NCBI RefSeq assembly: GCF_018145875.1
Contig: NZ_JAGSSV010000002.1
Span: 248,001 to 312,000 of the forward strand
DNA: 64,000 bases
DNA from: Marinomonas vulgaris
GTDB taxonomy: Bacteria; Pseudomonadota; Gammaproteobacteria; Pseudomonadales; Marinomonadaceae
Direction: 5' to 3'
Position numbers and translations under genes: made by a program. Within the stretch, counting starts at the first letter, position 1; each line of letters begins with the position of its first letter. Below the pieces are notes generated by a model, which saw only the letters and a list, made by a program, of their open reading frames with translations, did no database searches and was not told the origin of the DNA. Shown here one piece after another: positions 20,413 through 29,300 of the stretch.

Positions 20413-21690
20413 TTAGCTGGCGACGGTGTTGAACAATTCAAAATACGTTGGGAAGGTTTTGGAGGTACAACCTGGATCGTTAATAGTCACCGGCGTGTCT
20501 GAAAAAGCCACCAAAGAAAAGCACATGGCAATACGGTGATCATTGTAAGTGTCGATTGCGGCATGCTGTAACTTGGCCACTGGGGTGACCTTGATGAAAT
20601 CCTCACCTTCGACGACATCGGCACCGAGCTTTTTCAGTTCGGTTGCCATAGCGTACAAGCGATCGGTTTCTTTGACGCGCCAATTGTAAATGTTGCGAAT
20701 GGTGGTTGGGCCTTTGGCAAACAATGCCGTCGTTGCTATGGTCATGGCCGCATCTGGGATGTGGTTCATGTCCAAATCGACGCCGTTTAGCTGATTGCGC
20801 TCCGCTTCAATCCAAGTCGCCCCGTAGGTAATCTTGGCTCCCATTTGCGCCAACACATCGGCGAACTTTACATCGCCTTGTACGCTGTCGCTGCCAACAC
20901 CATGAACTTTAACTTTGCCTCCGGCAATGGCCGCAGCGGCTAAAAAGTAGGATGCGGATGAGGCGTCGCCTTCTACCATGATTTCGCCAGGGCTTTGGTA
21001 AGTTTGCTGACCTTTTACCACAAAGGCTTGGTAGTCTTGGTTTTCGACTTCTACACCAAATTGCTTCATAATGTGCAGGGTTATGTCGATGTAGGGTTTG
21101 GACACCAATTCGCCGTCCACTTTAATCGTGAGATCGCTTTGCGCCATGGGGGCGCTCATCAAAATCGCCGTTAAGAACTGACTGGAAATATTGCCTTTGA
21201 TAGACACTTCCCCGCCGGATAGGCCGTTTGCCTTGATGCGCAAAGGTGGGTAGTTTGTTTCGCCTTCATAATGAATATCTACACCCAAAGCAGTCAGTGC
21301 GTCAACGAGATCGCCAATGGGGCGCTCGTGCATACGCGGCTCGCCGTGTAAGTGAAATTCGCCTTTGCCCAAACACAGAGCCGCTGTTAAAGGACGCATG
21401 GCCGTACCGGCGTTACCGAGAAATAAGTCACCTTGGTTGGCTTGAATAGGACCACCGAGGCCTTCGAGAATGCAGGTTGTACTGTTGTCTTCTAATGTGT
21501 AGTTCACACCAAGCTTAGTCAGGCTTTCAAGCATACGGCGAATGTCATCACTGTCTAATAAGTTGGTGATTCGAGTGGTACCTTTGGCTAGGGTAGCTAG
21601 AAGCAGAATACGGTTTGAGAGGCTTTTTGAGCCAGGGATTTGGATTTCACCATTAGCGCTTGAAAGCGGGCCGAGTGTTATTGAATTCAT
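20413..21690 (-). CDS. aroA: AroA, EPSP synthase
   Basis: Makes 5-enolpyruvylshikimate-3-phosphate in the shikimate pathway. 425 residues; [53 protein letters not shown] and [10 protein letters not shown] are family landmarks. The GNAGTAMRP motif is of the class I type, which is normally glyphosate-sensitive. ATG at 21690 gives the E. coli-like N-terminus MNSITLGPL; in-frame starts at 21702-21705 add only a few residues. Shares no operon here; serC or cmk neighbours are absent. Confidence 0.97.
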   Translation of the reverse strand: MNSITLGPLSSANGEIQIPGSKSLSNRILLLATLAKGTTRITNLLDSDDIRRMLESLTKLGVNYTLEDNSTTCILEGLGGPIQANQGDLFLGNAGTAMRPLTAALCLGKGEFHLHGEPRMHERPIGDLVDALTALGVDIHYEGETNYPPLRIKANGLSGGEVSIKGNISSQFLTAILMSAPMAQSDLTIKVDGELVSKPYIDITLHIMKQFGVEVENQDYQAFVVKGQQTYQSPGEIMVEGDASSASYFLAAAAIAGGKVKVHGVGSDSVQGDVKFADVLAQMGAKITYGATWIEAERNQLNGVDLDMNHIPDAAMTIATTALFAKGPTTIRNIYNWRVKETDRLYAMATELKKLGADVVEGEDFIKVTPVAKLQHAAIDTYNDHRIAMCFSLVAFSDTPVTINDPGCTSKTFPTYFELFNTVAS

Positions 21691-21830
21691 CTTTAATTCC
21701 ATCACAGTGTGTTGTGTTTATTCTTTAATAGCGTAGCGCTGCGAGTGTCTGGGTTCGGAGTTGCCCAAAAATATCCGAAAAGTGTGGTCGCGTCACCCTG
21801 TATGGAAGGGGTCTGTCTTGAATGAGAAAG

Positions 21831-21859
21831 AGTATACCTTTGATGATGCTTGATGTCAG
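21831..21859 (-). promoter_or_regulatory. Sigma-70 promoter of aroA
   Basis: On the minus strand CTGACA (21854-21859) and TATACT (21831-21836), 17-bp spacer, about 135 bp before the aroA start. Both hexamers are one base from consensus. Confidence 0.7.
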
Positions 21860-22090
21860 CGCGTGAAAAGGTACCGCAGAGGTATTTTATAGCAATTCAT
21901 TGGCTGGTGCTGGTGTCGTCTTCAAAGTAGGAGGTAAGTTATCTTTATTGTTCTCGTGTGTTTAAGGGAGGCTTCTCTACCTTATTTGTTCGTAAACCAA
22001 AAGAGTGTTTGCTTCGCAGACCATTCTTGAGCGTGATGATTTGTATCTGATATTTTTGCTTTGTTGTGGTTAGTAAAGTGTATGTGACAT
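21860..22090. other. Gene-free region between the aroA promoter and the 22194 operon
   Basis: AT-rich sequence without a convincing reading frame, RNA gene or terminator. Upstream regulatory sequence for the right-hand operon may lie here, but only the repeats at 22091-22120 stand out. Confidence 0.5.
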
Positions 22091-22152
22091 TTCGTAATAG
22101 ATGTTTTGATTCGTAATAGAACGACGGAAATCGCCTTGCCATTGTCTATAAT
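22091..22152 (+). promoter_or_regulatory. 11-bp direct repeat and -10 element before the 22194 operon
   Basis: TTCGTAATAGA occurs exactly twice, at 22091-22101 and 22110-22120, 19 bp apart start to start, about two helical turns. TATAAT at 22147-22152 is a consensus -10, with no recognisable -35 at 22124-22129. A repeated site just upstream of a missing -35 is what an activator-dependent promoter looks like. The binding protein is unknown. Confidence 0.55.
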
Positions 22153-22193
22153 CGGCAGAACATTTATTAACATAGTAGTTAGAGAGGTAATAC

Positions 22194-22703
22194 ATGACGC
22201 GATCACAGGTCTTAGGGCTTATTGTTTCAGGGATGTTAGCAATAACAAGTGTACAGGCGAAAGATTTGCCAAAACCTGAAGGAAGAGTCATTTTAACGGT
22301 GTCGGGTAACATTGAACACACCAATACTAAGGCGAAAACCGCGGAGTTTGACCGCGCCATGTTAATGAATCTTGAGGTGATTGAATTAGAAACAAAAACA
22401 CCTTGGAGCGAAGGAGTAGATGTATACCGTGGTCCATTGTTGCGTTCTGTGTTGGCTGCCGTTGGAAGTACTTCTGACAGTTTGTCGGTGACGGCTTTAA
22501 ATGATTACAGTGCAGTTGTGCCGGTTCAAGACAGTAAAGATTACAATCTCATGCTTGCTATGGACATCAATGGCAAGCCGATGACTATTCGTAAGAAAGG
22601 GCCGCTTTTTCTTCTTTACCCTTTCAACGAAGACCCAAGCTTAAACAACGAAGTGATTCATAATCGCTCTGTTTGGCAAATAAAAGCTATACGTGTTGAG
22701 TAA
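22194..22703 (+). CDS. Periplasmic sulfite-oxidase-fold (molybdopterin-binding-like) protein
   Basis: A 169-residue exported protein: signal peptide about 1-22 with cleavage after VQA, then a domain like the oxidoreductase molybdopterin-binding fold ([80 protein letters not shown]). True sulfite-oxidase enzymes hold molybdenum with a cysteine; this protein contains no cysteine at all, so catalysis is unlikely and a ligand-binding or sensing role is more plausible. Ribosome site GAGAGG. It lies 8 bp before the histidine kinase gene, so it probably acts with it. Confidence 0.72.
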   Translation: MTRSQVLGLIVSGMLAITSVQAKDLPKPEGRVILTVSGNIEHTNTKAKTAEFDRAMLMNLEVIELETKTPWSEGVDVYRGPLLRSVLAAVGSTSDSLSVTALNDYSAVVPVQDSKDYNLMLAMDINGKPMTIRKKGPLFLLYPFNEDPSLNNEVIHNRSVWQIKAIRVE

Positions 22704-22711
22704 TAGGTAAA

Positions 22712-24922
22712 ATGACGCAATTGTTTTCTTTTTCGATCGACCGCTCTAAACAAAGAAAAACCTCACCGTTTTTTGCTCTAGTGGCGGCCGCCTGTATTTT
22801 CATGGGTGCGTCTACCTTAATATTTTTTGAGTTAATTGAACGTCAAAAAGCTATTATGTCAGCGGCGGAAGAAGACGCCTTATGGGCGTCTTACCAGCTT
22901 GACCGTGAAGCCTTAAAGCTTCGTAACGCGTTACAGCTTCTAAGCGATGTATATACAGATTCAAGGCTGGAAGAAGCCATGATTCGATTTGATATTTTGT
23001 ATAGCCGTATTCATATCATTGAAGGAGGTCAATTAAGAGATATTTACAGCAAGATGCCCGAGTTTGACGGCATCTTGCTGACCATGCAAACGAAGATGGA
23101 ACACATTGATTCAATTTTGTTTGCTGATGTGACGCGATCTGACATACCTCCGATTTTGGAGGACAGTGGAGAAATTCAGCAGCAAACGGAACTTTTGGTG
23201 CTCAACAGTTTGGCGTCGCGTTCAAAGGGCAAAGTTGAAGCAAGAGAAGATTCTTTAGGATTGTTTTTGTATTTGGGTACCTTAATTGCACTTTTGACGA
23301 TTACAGTCGCATTTATTATTGGCATGTTGTTTCGTCAGTTAAAAATTACAAAGAAGTCCTATTTAAAATCCAAACAATTAACGAAAGATTTAGAAGTCGC
23401 AGTTCAATCAGCTGAACAGGCATTGCAAGTAAAGTCTGAATTTATGGCGACTATGAGTCATGAAATTCGTACCCCAATGAATGCTATTATTGGATTTAGT
23501 TATTTATTGCTTGATAGTGATTTGAACGATAAAGTCCGAGAGAGGGTGCTAAGAATCCAACGGTCTGCTGATAGTTTGTTATTGATAATTAATAGTATTT
23601 TAGATTTTACTAAAATTGAATCTGGTAAAGTTGAGTTAGATGTACAAACTTTCAATTTGGATGATGTGCTGCAATATATTTACCATAGCAATGAAATGGA
23701 AGCGGATCGAAAAGGCTTGGAGCTATTGGTTCATCGTGACGCGATGGTTTCGGCTGTTTTAAAAAGTGATGAGCAAAAAATTCAGCAAATATTGATCAAC
23801 TTGGTGGGTAACGCTATTAAATTCACCCACACAGGTTCTGTGCAGGTTCATGCTTATTTATCTAACGAAACGACTTTAGTTATAGAAGTCAAAGACAGTG
23901 GTATCGGTATTGCTGATGGTGTGAATGTGTTTGAGGTGTTTAAACAAGCTGACAGTAGCACTACGCGACTTTATGGCGGTACAGGACTGGGTCTTAGTAT
24001 TACTCAAAAGCTGGTTGAGTTATTAGATGGAGACATTTCTTTCACCAGTGAATTTGGTAAGGGAACGGTATTTAAAGTGTGTTTACCTTATGTTTTAGAT
24101 ACTGATAACCGCAAAGATGTTGTTGATTATGGTGCTACTGATAGCAGCTTACGCCTGGTTACCTCGGAGAAAATTCAGCACCCTGTCGCTTTGCAACTTC
24201 CTAAAGAAAGTGCTGATGAGAAAAAAACTCTCCCCTTAGATATTGCAGGATGCTTTAAGGATAAGAAAATTTTGTTGGCAGAAGATAACCCAGTTAATGC
24301 AAGCATTGCTAAAGCTATTATTGAGAAAACAGGCGCGCAAGTTGTTTGGGTTGAAAATGGTGAAATAGCATACCAAGAGGCCCAAGATAATAATTATGAC
24401 CTTATACTTATGGATATAAGGATGCCCATTATGGATGGCTATCAGGCAAGCAAAGAAATCCAATTAACTTTAGGGAGTAACAAACCGCCAATTATTATTT
24501 TAACAGCGGATGTTTTTAATATTAAGGAAGAAGAATTTAGTTCTTTTGGGATAGAGGACTTTCTATTAAAGCCGTTGGATCCTGCAGTGCTATTAGAAAA
24601 AATCAGGATCTTGTTAACAAAAACATCTGTTCATAATGGTGCGAGTCATCCAGATAAAAACAGTGATTGCTTTGAACTGGAAGCCAGCGAAGCAGAGGCG
24701 TTGCTCGTTAAATTAGAAGTCCTTGAAAGTGCATTGTTAGAAGGAGGACTTGAGTCGGAAGACTTAATAAAAGATCTTATTAGTCAAAATGTTTCAAGCC
24801 ATGGTCTTGATTATTTAAAGTCTGCTGTCGAAGACATTGCTTCGTATGACTATCAGGACGCCCTAGTAAAAGTGGAATCTTTTAAGCGATCTTTGTGTCG
24901 TGATAGTGTCGAGGTGAATTAA
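22712..24922 (+). CDS. Hybrid sensor histidine kinase
   Basis: 736 residues: transmembrane helices at about 20-39 and 183-207 flank a helical periplasmic sensor of about 140 residues; a short coiled linker; HisKA with [13 protein letters not shown] (His250); HATPase with [10 protein letters not shown] (N box), DSGIGI and [10 protein letters not shown] (G boxes); a receiver domain from about 518 with EDNP and the phosphoacceptor Asp568 (LMDIRMP). The last 90 residues form helices resembling the decayed HPt-like tail of other hybrid kinases, without the usual phospho-histidine motif. The signal is unknown; the preceding periplasmic protein is the obvious candidate partner, and the next gene the likely output. 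Confidence 0.9.
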   Translation: MTQLFSFSIDRSKQRKTSPFFALVAAACIFMGASTLIFFELIERQKAIMSAAEEDALWASYQLDREALKLRNALQLLSDVYTDSRLEEAMIRFDILYSRIHIIEGGQLRDIYSKMPEFDGILLTMQTKMEHIDSILFADVTRSDIPPILEDSGEIQQQTELLVLNSLASRSKGKVEAREDSLGLFLYLGTLIALLTITVAFIIGMLFRQLKITKKSYLKSKQLTKDLEVAVQSAEQALQVKSEFMATMSHEIRTPMNAIIGFSYLLLDSDLNDKVRERVLRIQRSADSLLLIINSILDFTKIESGKVELDVQTFNLDDVLQYIYHSNEMEADRKGLELLVHRDAMVSAVLKSDEQKIQQILINLVGNAIKFTHTGSVQVHAYLSNETTLVIEVKDSGIGIADGVNVFEVFKQADSSTTRLYGGTGLGLSITQKLVELLDGDISFTSEFGKGTVFKVCLPYVLDTDNRKDVVDYGATDSSLRLVTSEKIQHPVALQLPKESADEKKTLPLDIAGCFKDKKILLAEDNPVNASIAKAIIEKTGAQVVWVENGEIAYQEAQDNNYDLILMDIRMPIMDGYQASKEIQLTLGSNKPPIIILTADVFNIKEEEFSSFGIEDFLLKPLDPAVLLEKIRILLTKTSVHNGASHPDKNSDCFELEASEAEALLVKLEVLESALLEGGLESEDLIKDLISQNVSSHGLDYLKSAVEDIASYDYQDALVKVESFKRSLCRDSVEVN

Positions 24923-24925
24923 TTG

Positions 24926-25978
24926 ATGAATGCCGTCTACGAAAAAGAAGTGAATAGTTTAAAAAATAAAAAGGTACTGATCGTTGATGACGTGCCAAGA
25001 AATATAGATCTATTAAAAGATATTTTGACTGAGCGCTATCAAGTTCAAATAGCGAAGAGTGGTCGTGTTGCGTTGGATATTGTGCATAGATCACAACCTG
25101 ATCTAATCTTGCTTGATATTATGATGCCGGATATGAACGGTTTTGAAGTGTGCGAAAGATTAAAAGCAGACCCTAAAACGGCCGACATACCTATTATTTT
25201 TTTAACAGCTATGACGGATATTCAACATGAACAGCGCGGTTTTGCACTGGGTTGTGTGGACTTTATCACCAAACCGATTACGCCATTAACTACCCTGTCT
25301 CGAGTGGCCACGCATTTAAAATTGGCAGAAGAGAACCTTCGTAAAAAACGCGTCATTGAGCAAACAACGCGAGAACTTGACAGTTCATTGGAATCGGCGA
25401 TTGGCATGTTAGGCGAAATTAGTCAGATTCACGACACCGATACGGGCGTTCATATGTGGCGTATGGCTGACTACTGTGCGGCATTGGCACGAGCCATTGG
25501 CTGGGAAGACGAAAAAGTCGAGTTACTAAAGCTCGCGGCGCCATTACATGACACGGGTAAGGTAGGGATTCCGCACAGCATTTTAAAGTCGCCCAACAAG
25601 TTGACTGAAGACGAGTGGGAAGTTATGCGCCAACATACAGTGATAGGGCATCAGATTTTAATTAAAAGCGAAGCACCATTGTTTCAGCTCGCAGCCGAAG
25701 TTGCCTTGGGGCATCATGAGAAATGGGACGGATCGGGTTATCCGGCAGGTTTGTCTGGCGACGCCATTCCCCAATCGGCGCGTATTGTCAGTTTAGCGGA
25801 TGTGTTTGATGCCCTTACCATGGAGCGCTCTTACAAGCGCAGCTGGACAATCGAAGAATCTTTTGAGCATATTCAGCAATCTTCCGGTACGCATTTTGAT
25901 CCTGAGTTAGTAGATTGTTTCTTGCATATCGCGGATGAATTAAGAGACATCAAAGCCAAATGGAGTGCACGGGGTTAA
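24926..25978 (+). CDS. REC-HD-GYP response regulator, predicted cyclic-di-GMP phosphodiesterase
   Basis: 350 residues. Receiver domain (about 15-130) with DD at 21-22, Asp64 and Lys116, a coiled linker, then an HD-GYP domain with HDTGK (His208, Asp209), the HHEKWDGSGYP motif (263-273) and SLADVFDAL. All metal and GYP residues are present, so hydrolysis of cyclic-di-GMP is expected by comparison with RpfG. ATG at 24926 follows GAGG; a TTG one codon earlier is also open. It directly follows the hybrid kinase (3-bp gap), which probably phosphorylates it. Confidence 0.9.
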   Translation: MNAVYEKEVNSLKNKKVLIVDDVPRNIDLLKDILTERYQVQIAKSGRVALDIVHRSQPDLILLDIMMPDMNGFEVCERLKADPKTADIPIIFLTAMTDIQHEQRGFALGCVDFITKPITPLTTLSRVATHLKLAEENLRKKRVIEQTTRELDSSLESAIGMLGEISQIHDTDTGVHMWRMADYCAALARAIGWEDEKVELLKLAAPLHDTGKVGIPHSILKSPNKLTEDEWEVMRQHTVIGHQILIKSEAPLFQLAAEVALGHHEKWDGSGYPAGLSGDAIPQSARIVSLADVFDALTMERSYKRSWTIEESFEHIQQSSGTHFDPELVDCFLHIADELRDIKAKWSARG

Positions 25979-26002
25979 AGGACTGTAACGCTAAATGCGG
26001 TG

Positions 26003-26500
26003 TCAATTTTTAGTGGCACAGCATTTTTTGTATTTTTTGCCTGACCCACATGTGCAAGGATCGTTACGCCCAGTTTTTGTTGAAGAGGCGTTTGGCAGAG
26101 GCGGATTTTCTTCTACCCGATGCTCTCCTGAAACGTAAAACCATTTTCCTTGCTGTTTCTCGAACATGGACACTTCTTTTAAACAGCCAGTATGTTTGCC
26201 CTCTTTAAAGTGCGCCGCGAAAGTGACTTTGCCAGTTGTATCTGACTCCATACCTTGTTCTGTACTGATAATCTCCAGTTTTGTCCACAGTGTCCGCCCG
26301 TTGCTGTCTTCTGCGTTTTCTGCGAGAGGCAGCGCTTGCGTGGCGTCTATGTAATCAAATTGCCCCAAAGCAAAGGCGCTATAACGAGAGCGCATAAGGC
26401 TTTCGGCAGTGGGAGCGCTGCCCGGATTAACGTGGAAAATCCCGCAACAGTCGGCGTACTGTGATTCTGACCCGCACGGACAAGGCAAAGAATTTGCCAT
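26003..26500 (-). CDS. ychJ: YchJ-family protein with two SEC-C zinc motifs
   Basis: A 165-residue protein of the YchJ family (UPF0225), function unknown. It has an N-terminal cysteine motif CPCGSESQYADCC, a central NTF2-like region (about 30-130, beginning with the family signature SLMRSRYSAFALGQFDYI) and a C-terminal SEC-C motif CTCGSGKKYKKCC like the zinc tail of SecA. Convergent with the HD-GYP gene and facing away from sbcB; there is no obvious functional link to either. Confidence 0.88.
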   Translation of the reverse strand: MANSLPCPCGSESQYADCCGIFHVNPGSAPTAESLMRSRYSAFALGQFDYIDATQALPLAENAEDSNGRTLWTKLEIISTEQGMESDTTGKVTFAAHFKEGKHTGCLKEVSMFEKQQGKWFYVSGEHRVEENPPLPNASSTKTGRNDPCTCGSGKKYKKCCATKN

Positions 26501-26606
26501 GTTTTCACTCCTTTTGTTTACTTTTCTTAGGTTAAATACACTTTAACAAATCCGCTTTAAGGTGCGTATAATACGTGCCATATTAATTGGTGAATAGGAT
26601 TTATTT

Positions 26607-28061
26607 GTGAGTTCAGCGGGCCCAACTTCATTTTTTTGGTTTGACTTTGAAACAACAGGCGTTGATCCTGCTCGGGATCGACCGATGCAGTTTGCCGGAA
26701 TTCGCACCGATCTAGATTTTAATCCTATCGGTGAGCCGGTGATGTTTTATTGTCGCTTGGCGGAAGACGTATTGCCGCACCCAGAAGCCTGCTTGTTGAC
26801 TGGCATAAGCCCGCAAGACGCCAACCGTGAAGGTCTGTGCGAAGCGGAATTTATGCAAGCCATAGAGGAAGAGTTATCGCAGCCGGGTACTTGTGCCCTT
26901 GGTTATAATTCTATCCGTTTTGATGACGAAGTGGTGCGCTACGGGTTTTATCGGAACTTTATCGACCCTTACGCTCGCGAATGGCAAAACAATTGTTCTC
27001 GCTGGGATGTGATCGATTTAGTGCGCATGACTTACGCCATTCGACCAGAGGGCATTGTCTGGCCAAAAGGCGAGGATGGGCAGGTTTCGATGAAACTAGA
27101 AGCCTTAACCAAGGTCAATAATATCGCCCATGAACAAGCTCACGATGCGTTATCAGATGTGTACGGTACCATTGAAATAGCCAAGTTAATCCGCGAAAAA
27201 CAGCCAAAATTGTTTGCCTATTATTTCAAAATGCGACAGAAGCACGAGTTACAGCAGTTCATTGACATTGTCCGTTTTAAGCCGTTTTTGCATATATCTG
27301 GTATGTTTGGCCAGGCCAAGCATTACGCTGCTTTTGTGGTACCTATTGCCCCGCACCCTACCAATAAGAATGGCGTTGTGGTGTTTGATTTAATGGCCGA
27401 TGCACAACCGCTGGTGTCTCTCAGCGCTGAAGAGATTCGTCATCGTGTTTTTACCCGTCAAGATGAGCTTGGCGAGTTGGAGCGTTTGCCATTAAAGGTC
27501 ATTCATTACAACAAATCACCAGCGGTAGCACCTGGCACCTTTTTGAAAGATGTCGATGTGGTAAAACGTTTAGGGTTAGATGGTGAAGTATGTCGTAAGA
27601 ATCTCGCCATTATCAAACAATGCCCAGATTTGGCAGCGAAAATCAGTCAGGTGTTTGCACAAGAAGATCGACCGATTCACAAAGACCCCGATGTGATGCT
27701 GTATTCAGGCGGCTTCTTTTCTCGAGAAGATAAGGCCAGAATGGATACCATTCGAGCAACGCCACCTGAGCAGTTGTCCGAACTGGCTATGTCGTTTGAT
27801 GATCGTCGTTTGCCAGAAATGTTAATGCGCTATATTGGTCGTAACTATCCAGGTCAATTAAATGAGCAGCAGGGTGAAGAATGGGAAGAGTATCGTCAGC
27901 TTCGTCTGCTAGACAAAGAAGGCGGTGGCTCTATTTATATGGAAGAGTATTTTGAGAGATTGAATACAATCGCACAAACTCCAGATTTGTCAGCAACAAA
28001 ACAGATTATGCTGCAAGACTTAGCGGATTATGCCCAAAGTATTTACCCAGTGGCTTTATAA
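26607..28061 (+). CDS. sbcB: Exonuclease I (SbcB)
   Basis: A 3'-to-5' single-strand DNA exonuclease of the DEDDh class used in recombination and mismatch repair. 484 residues; FWFDFETTGVDPARDRP holds the first acidic pair (Asp13, Glu15), EQAHDALSDVYGTI the His-Asp pair, followed by the SH3-like and C-terminal domains that clamp DNA. GTG start at 26607 with AGGA upstream; no ATG is available near the family N-terminus. Followed 11 bp later by a permease gene, possibly co-transcribed. Confidence 0.96.
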   Translation: MSSAGPTSFFWFDFETTGVDPARDRPMQFAGIRTDLDFNPIGEPVMFYCRLAEDVLPHPEACLLTGISPQDANREGLCEAEFMQAIEEELSQPGTCALGYNSIRFDDEVVRYGFYRNFIDPYAREWQNNCSRWDVIDLVRMTYAIRPEGIVWPKGEDGQVSMKLEALTKVNNIAHEQAHDALSDVYGTIEIAKLIREKQPKLFAYYFKMRQKHELQQFIDIVRFKPFLHISGMFGQAKHYAAFVVPIAPHPTNKNGVVVFDLMADAQPLVSLSAEEIRHRVFTRQDELGELERLPLKVIHYNKSPAVAPGTFLKDVDVVKRLGLDGEVCRKNLAIIKQCPDLAAKISQVFAQEDRPIHKDPDVMLYSGGFFSREDKARMDTIRATPPEQLSELAMSFDDRRLPEMLMRYIGRNYPGQLNEQQGEEWEEYRQLRLLDKEGGGSIYMEEYFERLNTIAQTPDLSATKQIMLQDLADYAQSIYPVAL

Positions 28062-28072
28062 GGAAAAAATGA

Positions 28073-29110
28073 ATGAGTGAACAGCACAAAGGAACTCATT
28101 GGTTGGTCGGCTTTGCCGCTTTTATCGTTATTATTGCAGGGCTAAAAGCAGCGTCACAAATTGTGATTCCTTTTATGTTATCTGTTTTTATCGCCATTAT
28201 TTGTGCGCCGGCGATGTCGAGTTTGCGTAAGCGAGGCATGCCTACTTGGTTGTCTATTTTGCTGGTGGTTCTAGTCATCATTGTGGGTATCGGTTCTTTG
28301 GCTGTCTTGGTGGGGGCGTCGTTAGACAATTTCTCCAGCCAGTTGCCAAGCTATCGAGTGCGTTTCGCAGATGAGATGTCTGGTCTGATCCAAACCGTAA
28401 ACAGCTTCGGGTTGCAAATCTCCTACGAACAGGTGCGAAGTTACATTGACCCATCTGCTTTAATGCAAATGGTTGCCAATGCGCTTCGAGGTTTGGGGAG
28501 CGCTTTAACCAATTTGGTTTTAGTGGTAATGATCGTTATTTTTATTTTGTTTGAAGCGGTAGAGCTGCCAAAAAAACTCTCGTTGGCGCTAACGGATGCT
28601 TCTAAATCCATAGATAAGTTGGAATCTTTTATTCAATCGGTTAACCGCTATTTGGTAATCAAAACTTTGGTTAGCATGTTGACTGGTGTGCTTATTACAC
28701 TAGCAATGTGGGCGCTCGGGGTAGATTTCCCTCTACTGTGGGGGGTGTGTGCTTTTCTGCTGAACTTCGTCCCTAACATTGGTTCTATCATTGCCGCTGT
28801 TCCTGCGGTACTGCTGGCATTTGTTCAGTTAGGTGGTTTGTCTGCTGGGCTAACCGCGGGCGCTTTTCTTATGGTTAACTTAATTGTTGGCAACATGATT
28901 GAGCCAAGATACATGGGCAAGGGATTAGGCTTATCGACTCTCGTTGTTTTTCTGTCTTTATTGTTATGGGGGTGGGTATTTGGCCCTGTGGGCATGCTGT
29001 TATCGATTCCTTTAACCATCATTATGAAGCTGGCGTTTGAGGCCAATCCTAAAATGCATTGGTTGGCTGTTATTATCGATTCAGATTCGAAAGGCGGTAA
29101 AGCACCTTAA
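28073..29110 (+). CDS. AI-2E/PerM-family membrane transporter
   Basis: A 345-residue inner-membrane protein of the AI-2E transporter family with about eight hydrophobic helices: paired helices near residues 10-40 and 60-80, one near 143-165, and a cluster at 205-335 containing LLWGVCAFLLNFVPNIGSII and MIEPRYMGKGLGLSTLVVF, both family signatures. Members include TqsA and Na+/H+ antiporters; the substrate cannot be told from sequence. AGGA lies 8 bases before ATG 28073; an earlier ATG at 28069 is in another frame and stops after three codons. Confidence 0.87.
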   Translation: MSEQHKGTHWLVGFAAFIVIIAGLKAASQIVIPFMLSVFIAIICAPAMSSLRKRGMPTWLSILLVVLVIIVGIGSLAVLVGASLDNFSSQLPSYRVRFADEMSGLIQTVNSFGLQISYEQVRSYIDPSALMQMVANALRGLGSALTNLVLVVMIVIFILFEAVELPKKLSLALTDASKSIDKLESFIQSVNRYLVIKTLVSMLTGVLITLAMWALGVDFPLLWGVCAFLLNFVPNIGSIIAAVPAVLLAFVQLGGLSAGLTAGAFLMVNLIVGNMIEPRYMGKGLGLSTLVVFLSLLLWGWVFGPVGMLLSIPLTIIMKLAFEANPKMHWLAVIIDSDSKGGKAP

Positions 29111-29245
29111 GGTACTTTCTATCGAAGCTACGACTCTTCTAACCAAATGGTTCAATCTATTTGAAGGAGTGGCTAGCTTAATTTCCTTTTTTTGTATATA
29201 CTTCGCCATCAGTTTTTCCTCAAAGAATTTCTAGAGAATTTTATT

Positions 29246-29271
29246 AAGGCATGTAAATGATTACAGGCCTT
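29246..29271 (+). promoter_or_regulatory. Leader hairpin upstream of deaD
   Basis: AAGGC/GCCTT and TGTAA/TTACA pair around one mismatch, with an ATGA loop, 30 bases before the deaD start. A TATACT at 29197-29202 could be the -10, giving a leader of about 90 bases. It is not followed by T residues, so it is not a terminator. A regulatory role is an inference. Confidence 0.45.
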
Positions 29272-29300
29272 ATCCTCACCAAAAAAAGGTACTAATTTAC

